DNA of 11,598 nt from JADJLQ01 sp040007895 (lineage in GTDB: Bacteria; Bacteroidota; Bacteroidia; Chitinophagales; Saprospiraceae), in contig JBDTUE010000131.1 in NCBI GenBank assembly GCA_040007895.1, forward strand, positions 1-11,598, given 5' to 3'. Made by a program: the position numbers and the translations under genes. The notes under the pieces were generated by a model. It searched no databases. It was not told the origin of the DNA and saw only the letters and a list, made by a program, of their open reading frames with translations. Below, in pieces: positions 6,571 through 11,598 of this stretch. Positions within the stretch are counted from its first letter, which is position 1; each line of letters begins with the position of its first letter.

Positions 6571-8319
6571 CTATTGTTTATTCAATTTAAAGTGGTTCAC
6601 AAAATAACCAGGCCTTACTGAACCGGGTTTTGCTGTCCATCGTTTATTCACAATGATAAGATTTTGCGGAGCAAAAAGGAATATAGCAGGTTGTTGTTGG
6701 TATATGACCTCCTGCAATTGATGATATAACTGTGTGCGTTCTGCTCCCGGATCTCCGTGCCTTATTTTATTGATTATACTATCAGTCTGAGGAGATCCGA
6801 AGCCCGTGTAATTTTGTCCTCCGCTAGTATAACTCTCACTATGCCAAAAATCATAAGGGTCATCCGGTCCCGGAAACTGACTATCTGACAAGGCTGCTAA
6901 TTCAAAATCATGATTATGTAATTGTTGTAATGTAAGCTGAATTGGTTTTGAAATCAATTCGATTTCAATACCTACTTTGCGTGCTTGTTCCTGGAAATGA
7001 ATACCTACCTGTTGTCCTAAGCCGCCCGGTGAGACGAATAATCTCACTTTAAAGTCCCTGACTTTCTGAAGAATATTTTTATCCAGTATTCCATTGTGAT
7101 TGGAATCCTTCCAGCCAGCGGCCTTTAATAAAGATCTGGCGGTATCCAGATTGTATGCTACCGGAGACAGGTCACGGGCATAATAGGATTTGGATGGTTG
7201 AAAAGGAGCTGCTATCCGTTGAGCATACCCTTTAAATAAATTTGCTCTTAACTGATCCAGATCGAGTAAGTGAGCCAATGCCTGCCGTGTTTTAAAATCA
7301 TCTATAAACGGACTCCTTGTATTCATTGAAATATAGACGTATCGAATCGGCGGACCACTTATGAAATTCAATTTGGATTGCAGGCTGGAGTCCTCTTTCA
7401 AGGTAGTAAACATAGATGGACTGATGTCACCGGCTATCACATCGAGCAAACCATCCCTGAGCGCAGCTACCGCATTTGCTTCTTCAGGGATAATCCGATA
7501 CATGATCTCATCCGGATTATTTGATAAATTGACAACACTATCTTTAATTACCCTTGGAATTTTATTGCCCCACCAATCCGGTTTACGCTTCAATTTTATA
7601 TATTGATTCGTAACCCATTGATCTATCAGGTACGGACCACAACCTATGGCTTGCTCTCTTCCAAATCGTGGGTCAGCAAATTGAGTTGCAAAATTGATTG
7701 CTTGTTTATTTTGAATACTTACTGTGTCCAGTGCATTCATATTTTTCAATGTATTCCAGGATAAAGACCGCAAGATTAATGTAGAATCATATTTTGATTC
7801 CTGTATGAAAAAACTATTGGTAAATGATTGTTCATCGAGAAAATAATTGTCATTCGTCCAAAAAATTAATTCCCTGGGATTAGGAAGCAATTCTACACTG
7901 TCTATAGGTTCAATGACAGATCGTTTGCCACTACTTTCTACAAAGGGATTGAGCATTGTTTTTAAAGTAAACAAGATATCCTGAGCCGTGATTGGAGTCT
8001 TATCATCCCAGACTGCCTGCTCCCGGATCTTTATTTTAAATCCGGTATTATTACCTTGTTTTATATACTCTGTACGTTTTTCCGCAAGGACTGGTATATA
8101 TTCCTGGGTGTAGGGATCATAATCCATTAAAGGTAGAAAAAGCAGATTCTCAACAGTTGCCGCTATTCCTGTAGAAGACAATATTGGATTGAGTTGATCT
8201 GGTTCCCTGGTTAATCGTACTGTAATTGTTTCATCAGAAACAATATTATCTTGATGACAGTTGGCTAAACAAAAACTTAATAGAGCTAGGATATAAGCCC
8301 GTTTTAGTGAGAAATACAT
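6571..8319 (-). CDS. peptide ABC-transporter-type substrate-binding lipoprotein (SBP_bac_5)
   Basis: The 582-aa protein belongs to extracellular solute-binding family 5 (DppA/OppA-like). A lipobox-like LANC21 ends a hydrophobic signal, so it is probably a membrane-anchored lipoprotein. The family signature follows: V-R-L-T-R-E-P-D-Q-L-N-P (about 34-45), FKIKIREQAVWDDKTPITAQDILFTL (split across 94-119), GCGPYLIDQW (226-235), KPDWWG (246-251), and later RQALAHLLD (345-353), where the ligand-binding lobe is typical. D405-S-N-H-N-G-I-L-D413 resembles a calcium-binding loop and is common in this family's Bacteroidota members. No permease or ATPase gene is nearby, so it is an orphan; the ligand is unknown. 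Its stop lies 2 nt from the convergent barrel gene's stop. Confidence 0.93.
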   Translation of the reverse strand: MYFSLKRAYILALLSFCLANCHQDNIVSDETITVRLTREPDQLNPILSSTGIAATVENLLFLPLMDYDPYTQEYIPVLAEKRTEYIKQGNNTGFKIKIREQAVWDDKTPITAQDILFTLKTMLNPFVESSGKRSVIEPIDSVELLPNPRELIFWTNDNYFLDEQSFTNSFFIQESKYDSTLILRSLSWNTLKNMNALDTVSIQNKQAINFATQFADPRFGREQAIGCGPYLIDQWVTNQYIKLKRKPDWWGNKIPRVIKDSVVNLSNNPDEIMYRIIPEEANAVAALRDGLLDVIAGDISPSMFTTLKEDSSLQSKLNFISGPPIRYVYISMNTRSPFIDDFKTRQALAHLLDLDQLRANLFKGYAQRIAAPFQPSKSYYARDLSPVAYNLDTARSLLKAAGWKDSNHNGILDKNILQKVRDFKVRLFVSPGGLGQQVGIHFQEQARKVGIEIELISKPIQLTLQQLHNHDFELAALSDSQFPGPDDPYDFWHSESYTSGGQNYTGFGSPQTDSIINKIRHGDPGAERTQLYHQLQEVIYQQQPAIFLFAPQNLIIVNKRWTAKPGSVRPGYFVNHFKLNKQ

Positions 8320-8353
8320 ATAAAATTTTAGAAGAATGAGGTAATTTGATGTT

Positions 8354-8381
8354 TAAAGGTAGCAGATTTAATGAAATCAAA
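8354..8381 (-). promoter_or_regulatory. possible promoter for the solute-binding protein gene
   Basis: On the minus strand TTTG (8381-8378) is followed after 16 nt by TACCTTTA (8361-8354), 7 of 8 matches to TAnnTTTG. The spacing is shorter than the usual 19 or so, and the -33 element overlaps the start of the divergent epimerase gene. The ATG at 8319 would be about 30 nt downstream of the start site. Confidence 0.3.
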
Positions 8382-9291
8382 CATGAAGGATAAAATAATT
8401 TTAATCTGTGGTGGAAGTGGTATGATCGGAGCTTCGCTAAGTGATTATCTGACTCAAAGTGGTTTTAATATTAGAATTCTTACCCGTCAAAAAAAGAGTT
8501 CTACACCGCATGAACAATTTCTTTGGAACCCTTATAAAGAAGAAATAAATGACAAGGCGCTCGAGAATGTCTATGGCGTTATTAACCTGGCGGGTGCATC
8601 TATAGGTTCCCACAGGTGGTCGCAAAAAAGGAAAATTGAAATATACAATAGCCGCATATTAAGTACACGGTTTATCATAAAATGTATTAATGCAAAATCC
8701 ATTCAACCCAACCTATTTGTTTCGACTTCAGCCATCGGGATTTATGGAAACAGGTCGAACGAAATTATAAATGAAAATTCAGTACTTCCAAAAGAGGATT
8801 TTCTTTCAAAACTTTGTGTCGACTGGGAGGATGAAGTTTCCAGGCTTGATAAAAACATCCGTACTATGATATTAAGGATAGGTTTAGTACTAAGTACGGA
8901 AGATGGGCTTTTAGCAAAATCAATTCTTCCTGCAAAATTTTTTTTAACTCCTGTATTCGGCAATGGCAAGCAAATTTATAGCTGGATTCATATGCAGGAT
9001 CTTATAAACATTTTTTACTGGATGATTACGCATGAAACTGCTCACGGAGTTTATAATGCTGTTTCTATTAATCCGGTTAGTCAGGCTGCTTTCTCGATTC
9101 AATTATCCAAAACAATACATAAGTATATAATGTCGTTTCACATTCCGGCATTTCTATTGAAACTAATAATAGGAGAATTCGGTAATTCTTTACTGTACTC
9201 TCAACATATTGATTGTAAAAAATTAATTTCCGAAGGGTTTGAATTTACATACCCTACTTTACCTGGAGCACTTGAACAGCTTCTGAATTGA
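8371..9291 (+). CDS. TIGR01777 family NAD(P)-binding epimerase / SDR-like protein (YfcH type)
   Basis: This 306-aa protein starts with a Rossmann-fold dinucleotide motif G14-G-S-G-M-I-G20 preceded by a hydrophobic strand (KIILICGG). The family-specific segments are all present: WNPYKEE, VINLAGASIGSHRWSQKRK, SRILSTR, STSAIGIYGNR, DFLSKLCVDWE, LRIGLVLS, SWIHMQDL and GVYNAVSINPVS. The C-terminal part, from about residue 245 to the end, matches DUF1731 (PF08338): FHIPAFLLKLIIGEFGNSLL, then KKLISEGFEFTYP. It is cytoplasmic and its substrate is unknown. M1 (8371) and M5 (8383) are both possible starts; the Rossmann strand begins at residue 8. It is divergent from the solute-binding gene, with a 51-bp spacer. 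Confidence 0.93.
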   Translation: MKSNMKDKIILICGGSGMIGASLSDYLTQSGFNIRILTRQKKSSTPHEQFLWNPYKEEINDKALENVYGVINLAGASIGSHRWSQKRKIEIYNSRILSTRFIIKCINAKSIQPNLFVSTSAIGIYGNRSNEIINENSVLPKEDFLSKLCVDWEDEVSRLDKNIRTMILRIGLVLSTEDGLLAKSILPAKFFLTPVFGNGKQIYSWIHMQDLINIFYWMITHETAHGVYNAVSINPVSQAAFSIQLSKTIHKYIMSFHIPAFLLKLIIGEFGNSLLYSQHIDCKKLISEGFEFTYPTLPGALEQLLN

Positions 9292-9303
9292 ATAAGCTTC
9301 CAT

Positions 9304-9334
9304 AAATGGATAACACAATTCCATCCAACCATTT
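9304..9334. repeat. competing inverted repeats after the epimerase gene
   Basis: AAATGG (9304-9309) pairs with CCATTT (9329-9334). A second pairing, TGGAT (9307-9311) with ATCCA (9323-9327), uses overlapping bases, so the two hairpins exclude each other. The element sits between the epimerase stop and the start of the VIT-family gene, with a TATATATATA run (9340-9349) after it. No U-run follows, so it is not a clear terminator. Its role is unknown and it could be chance. Confidence 0.25.
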
Positions 9335-9383
9335 GCAAGTATATATATACCCTGCTCCTCCCTCAGGTACCTTTTAAATTTGA

Positions 9384-9391
9384 TACATTTG
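9384..9391 (+). promoter_or_regulatory. perfect -7 box just before the VIT-family start
   Basis: TACATTTG matches TAnnTTTG in all 8 positions but ends only 4 nt before the ATG at 9396, and no TTTG lies 19 nt or so upstream. If functional, the transcript would be leaderless or nearly so. It could equally be chance. Confidence 0.3.
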
Positions 9392-9395
9392 TGAG

Positions 9396-10106
9396 ATGGA
9401 TACCCACCTTCACCATGACCCTCATATCGAGTCCCATCTCAGGAGTTCGCAAACCTTGATTGATATCGTGATAGGTATGAGTGACGGACTTACTGTACCC
9501 TTTGCCCTTGCTGCCGGTCTTAGCGGCGCAGTAGATTCGAGTAAGATTATAGTGATTGCCGGCATTGCGGAAATCGCAGCAGGCTCCATTGCCATGGGTT
9601 TAGGAGGATATCTGGCGGGGAAAACTGAACAGGATCACTATGAGAGTGAACGGAAACGGGAATATTACGAAGTGGAACATTTGAGAGATCGTGAAATTGA
9701 AGAGACTAAAGACTTTTTTGCAAGCCTCGGTTTAAGCGAAGCTGTCCAAACCAAGGCTACTGAAGAGATATCCAAAAACCCGGATCGTTGGGTTGAATTT
9801 ATGATGAAGTACGAATTGGGTCTCGACGAACCGGATCCAAGACGAGCAACAAAAAGTGCATTAAACATCGGCCTTTCCTATATCGCAGGTGGTATCATAC
9901 CATTAAGCCCTTATTTTTTTATTGAAAATTCAAGTATAGCATTGCGATATTCTGTGATTGCTACTTTAATTTGTTTGTTTGCATTTGGTTATTTTAAAAG
10001 TAAAATCACTGGAGTTCATCCCTTGAAAGGAGCATTAAAAGTGATGGCCATCGGTGCAGCCGCTGCCGCTGCCGCTTTTGGAGTTGCAAAATTATTTGAA
10101 TCTTAA
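9396..10106 (+). CDS. VIT1/CCC1 family iron/manganese transporter
   Basis: The 236-aa protein belongs to the VIT family (PF01988), which moves Fe2+ or Mn2+ across membranes and usually exports them from the bacterial cytoplasm. Membrane segments lie at about 22-45, 49-74, 155-175, 182-200 and 212-232. The GMSDGLTVPFALAAGLSGA signature sits at 27-45, and the cytoplasmic Glu-rich loop (79-140) is the metal-binding domain. Residues known to bind metal in the plant VIT1 structure, as I recall them, occur at a constant offset of 13: D30, E59, M67, E89, E92, E100, E103, M136, M137 and E140. Only the plant M76 equivalent (G63) is not Met. The last segment has seven consecutive Ala. The protein begins with a His-rich stretch, HLHHDPH. 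Confidence 0.95.
   Translation: MDTHLHHDPHIESHLRSSQTLIDIVIGMSDGLTVPFALAAGLSGAVDSSKIIVIAGIAEIAAGSIAMGLGGYLAGKTEQDHYESERKREYYEVEHLRDREIEETKDFFASLGLSEAVQTKATEEISKNPDRWVEFMMKYELGLDEPDPRRATKSALNIGLSYIAGGIIPLSPYFFIENSSIALRYSVIATLICLFAFGYFKSKITGVHPLKGALKVMAIGAAAAAAAFGVAKLFES
10059..10076 (+). repeat. three tandem GCCGCT hexamers
   Basis: Three perfect copies of GCCGCT encode six alanines of the seven-Ala run in the last membrane segment of the VIT-family transporter. They keep the reading frame. This GC-rich repeat stands out in AT-rich DNA and could change length by slippage. Confidence 0.6.
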
Positions 10107-10127
10107 ATCCGTATAAAATCTCATTGA

Positions 10128-10199
10128 ATGACAAAAGAACAAGGGTATCATAAAAATATACAAAACAGAAAGGAATATGATATTGCATCCGTGGCATGA
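10128..10199 (+). CDS. possible 23-aa ORF overlapping the pyrophosphatase start
   Basis: ATG at 10128 opens a 23-codon frame, MTKEQGYHKNIQNRK onward, ending at TGA 10197-10199. It overlaps the first 23 nt of the pyrophosphatase gene in another frame. A leader ORF is conceivable, but no ribosome-binding site precedes it and it is most likely chance. Confidence 0.12.
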   Translation: MTKEQGYHKNIQNRKEYDIASVA

Positions 10200-10716
10200 C
10201 GTAGCGTTGGGAGATAAGGCACCAGAAATAAGCTGGGCGTTTATTGAAATATCGCGTGGTTCAAGAGCAAAGTACGAGATAGATAAAAATTCAGGTTTAT
10301 TAAAACTAGATCGGGTACTTCACTCCGCAGTCTATTATCCTGTAAATTATGGATTCTTTCCGCAGACGATGCAACAGGATGGAGATCCACTGGATGTATT
10401 GGTGATATCACAAATAGATATTACTCCACATTGTCTCGTTGAAGTCAAAGTGATTGGCGTCATGCGTATGACCGACCAGGGTATCACCGATGATAAAGTG
10501 ATCGCAGTGGCACTCAATGATACCAGCGTAAACTATATCAATGATGTCAGTGAACTTGCTCCTCATATCGAACCAGAGTTTATGCATTTTTTTGAGACCT
10601 ATACTTTACTGGAACATAAAAAAGTAACTACCAAAAAATTTGAATCCAAAAAAGAAGGGATTAAAGTATTAGAGGAAGGCATCCGGTATTATTGGAAAAA
10701 CAAACCGGTACACTGA
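10177..10716 (+). CDS. ppa: inorganic pyrophosphatase, family I
   Basis: The 179-aa soluble enzyme hydrolyses pyrophosphate to two phosphates, which drives biosynthetic reactions forward. Its metal-binding signature D68-G-D70-P-L-D73 is intact, as are the other active-site residues by comparison with the E. coli enzyme: E24, K32, R46, Y58, D100, D105 and K107. Also characteristic are KYEIDKNSGLLKLDR (32-46) and YYPVNYGF (53-60). The ATG at 10177 is favoured because the HPWHDV beginning fits homologues, and an AGAAAGGA purine-rich stretch lies just before it, though unusually close (2 nt). It follows the VIT-family gene by 70 nt on the same strand, so co-transcription is possible. It is convergent with the GDYXXLXY gene, 14 nt apart. 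Confidence 0.97.
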   Translation: MILHPWHDVALGDKAPEISWAFIEISRGSRAKYEIDKNSGLLKLDRVLHSAVYYPVNYGFFPQTMQQDGDPLDVLVISQIDITPHCLVEVKVIGVMRMTDQGITDDKVIAVALNDTSVNYINDVSELAPHIEPEFMHFFETYTLLEHKKVTTKKFESKKEGIKVLEEGIRYYWKNKPVH

Positions 10717-10730
10717 TCATTTGGATCTAT

Positions 10731-11306
10731 CTATTTCAATTGTTCATTTCCTACCCAGATACCGTCTAACACTACTTCACCGTTGTATACATACATACCT
10801 GCATAGACCCGCTTAGAAGTATCTGTAACGGCTTTATTATACTTTTCATTTAATGCAGGAGCTGCTTTTTCATTCACATAATACTTGGTAAATGGATAAA
10901 TGATCCGGCCGGAATAACCTGTGATAGAATCTTTTTCAAGGTAGGAAGGATAGATGGACTCAACCTTGCATCGGATATATACTGTTTCAGCAGGTACTTC
11001 ACTGGCTGGTTGGACCGAATAAAAACTGCACCTGCTGCTATCATCACAGGTATAATTGACCCAGATGTCCTGACCATTTTTATAGGCGAGGCTATCTTTA
11101 AATTGAAATTGCCAGGGCGATGGATTGATATTCAGAAAAGTACCTCTGAAAGGATCTACCGGATCTATTTGAGTACATGGAATTTTAATATAAACTCCAT
11201 TTTTTCTTGTTTGTTCCGATGCCGACATCCAACCAGTCAATACATACCACTGGACAATACAGGTCAAAATGAAAAGCGTAAGAATGATATATTGTTTTCG
11301 ATTCAT
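10731..11306 (-). CDS. GDYXXLXY domain protein (PF14345-like)
   Basis: The 191-aa protein has an N-terminal membrane segment (about 6-26) that serves as anchor or signal. The signature of this uncharacterised family occurs as D51-P-F-R-G-T-F-L-N-I-N61; the usual D-Y after the glycine is replaced by T-F, so the signature is degenerate. YPFTKYYVNEKAAPALNEKY (137-156) and the terminal VYAGMYVYNGEVVLDGIWVGN (168-188) match the family's other conserved parts. Six Cys are scattered (16, 44, 87, 93, 113 and others are visible), so disulfides are possible if exported. The start overlaps the stop of the upstream DUF2157-like gene by 4 nt (ATGA, 11303-11306), the usual pairing for these two families. 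Function is unknown. Confidence 0.8.
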   Translation of the reverse strand: MNRKQYIILTLFILTCIVQWYVLTGWMSASEQTRKNGVYIKIPCTQIDPVDPFRGTFLNINPSPWQFQFKDSLAYKNGQDIWVNYTCDDSSRCSFYSVQPASEVPAETVYIRCKVESIYPSYLEKDSITGYSGRIIYPFTKYYVNEKAAPALNEKYNKAVTDTSKRVYAGMYVYNGEVVLDGIWVGNEQLK

Positions 11307-11598
11307 GTTCTTCGCTTTTTAATCAATATATAATTTAAACTAAAACACAATACACCTAATGCAATAAAGGCCAGTCCTCTCCAGAGAAAGGAAAAATCGT
11401 ATTCAAAAAATCGACAGATGATCCATGTAGCCAGAATAAGAATTCCAAGGTTGAGCACTGGCAATACTTCCTGATGTATTCCCCGGTAGATCATCCTTGC
11501 GGATCCTGCCAACACCAGGAAATTGGCCATCCATAACCAAATACTTCCAATCCCTTCCCCGAAAATGATCATCATTATTAAGATAAAACCTATCCACC
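11303..11598 (-). CDS. DUF2157-like membrane protein, 3' end only
   Basis: The open frame runs past the window edge without a stop: W-I-G-F-I-L-I precedes the first visible ATG (11575) and continues a hydrophobic helix, so the true start lies outside. The visible 98 or so residues hold four probable membrane helices (edge to about 11570, then near LWMANFLVLAG, LPVLNLGILILATWIICRFF and LWRGLAFIALGVLCFSLNYIL) and a basic tail KKRRT. The DFSFLWRGLAFIALG pattern with a charged end fits the C-terminal part of DUF2157/DUF4401-type proteins, which commonly precede GDYXXLXY genes. Stop and start overlap by ATGA with that gene. Function is unknown. Confidence 0.7.
   Translation of the reverse strand, partial: WIGFILIMMIIFGEGIGSIWLWMANFLVLAGSARMIYRGIHQEVLPVLNLGILILATWIICRFFEYDFSFLWRGLAFIALGVLCFSLNYILIKKRRT

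Noticed and set aside
6561..6580. Bidirectional terminator between the convergent barrel and solute-binding genes
   Set aside because: Only a 3-bp GGG/CCC pairing around an A-rich loop is visible, too weak to call.
11010..11333. 107-codon plus-strand ORF
   Set aside because: It lies antisense to the GDYXXLXY gene, has no recognisable family pattern, and the minus-strand reading has clear family features and an ATGA overlap with its neighbour.

Overview
The window looks like an ordinary stretch of chromosome from a member of the Bacteroidota, possibly a Saprospiraceae- or Chitinophagales-like lineage. I base the phylum on AT-rich DNA, starts that mostly lack a Shine-Dalgarno sequence, a TTTG/TAnnTTTG-type promoter at 2278-2308, and several protein families typical of the phylum (DUF5723-like barrel, GDYXXLXY/DUF2157 pair, CNHCPY thioredoxin-like protein, many Cys-terminated signal peptides). 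The family-level placement is only a guess. I see no rRNA, tRNA, CRISPR array, insertion sequence or phage gene.

Layout. Positions 71-721 (minus) hold a thioredoxin/peroxiredoxin-like protein with a possible 30-codon ORF directly abutting its stop. Positions 722-1144 have no convincing gene, only short or degenerate ORFs on both strands. Positions 1145-2254 (minus) encode an exported serine beta-lactamase-fold hydrolase. Across an 84-bp divergent spacer with a good Bacteroidota promoter, a plus-strand three-gene operon runs from 2339 to 6568: a beta-CASP metallo-beta-lactamase nuclease, a 501-aa unrecognised putative lipoprotein, and a 443-aa outer-membrane barrel protein resembling DUF5723. 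The genes are separated by 1 nt and a 4-nt ATGA overlap. Convergent to it (6571-8319, minus) is an orphan family-5 extracellular solute-binding lipoprotein. Then come plus-strand genes for a TIGR01777-type NAD(P)-binding epimerase (8371-9291), a VIT1/CCC1-family Fe/Mn transporter (9396-10106) and a family I inorganic pyrophosphatase (10177-10716). The right end (minus) holds a GDYXXLXY-type protein whose start overlaps the 3' end of a truncated DUF2157-like membrane protein running off the window.

Function. Most genes are housekeeping or envelope genes: redox, metal homeostasis, pyrophosphate hydrolysis, peptide binding and envelope proteins. I did not find a clear new defence or mobile system. 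The least explained part is the RNase / surface lipoprotein / barrel operon, where the lipoprotein and barrel look like a coupled outer-membrane pair and the nuclease is an unexpected partner. The second is the degenerate 722-1144 gap.
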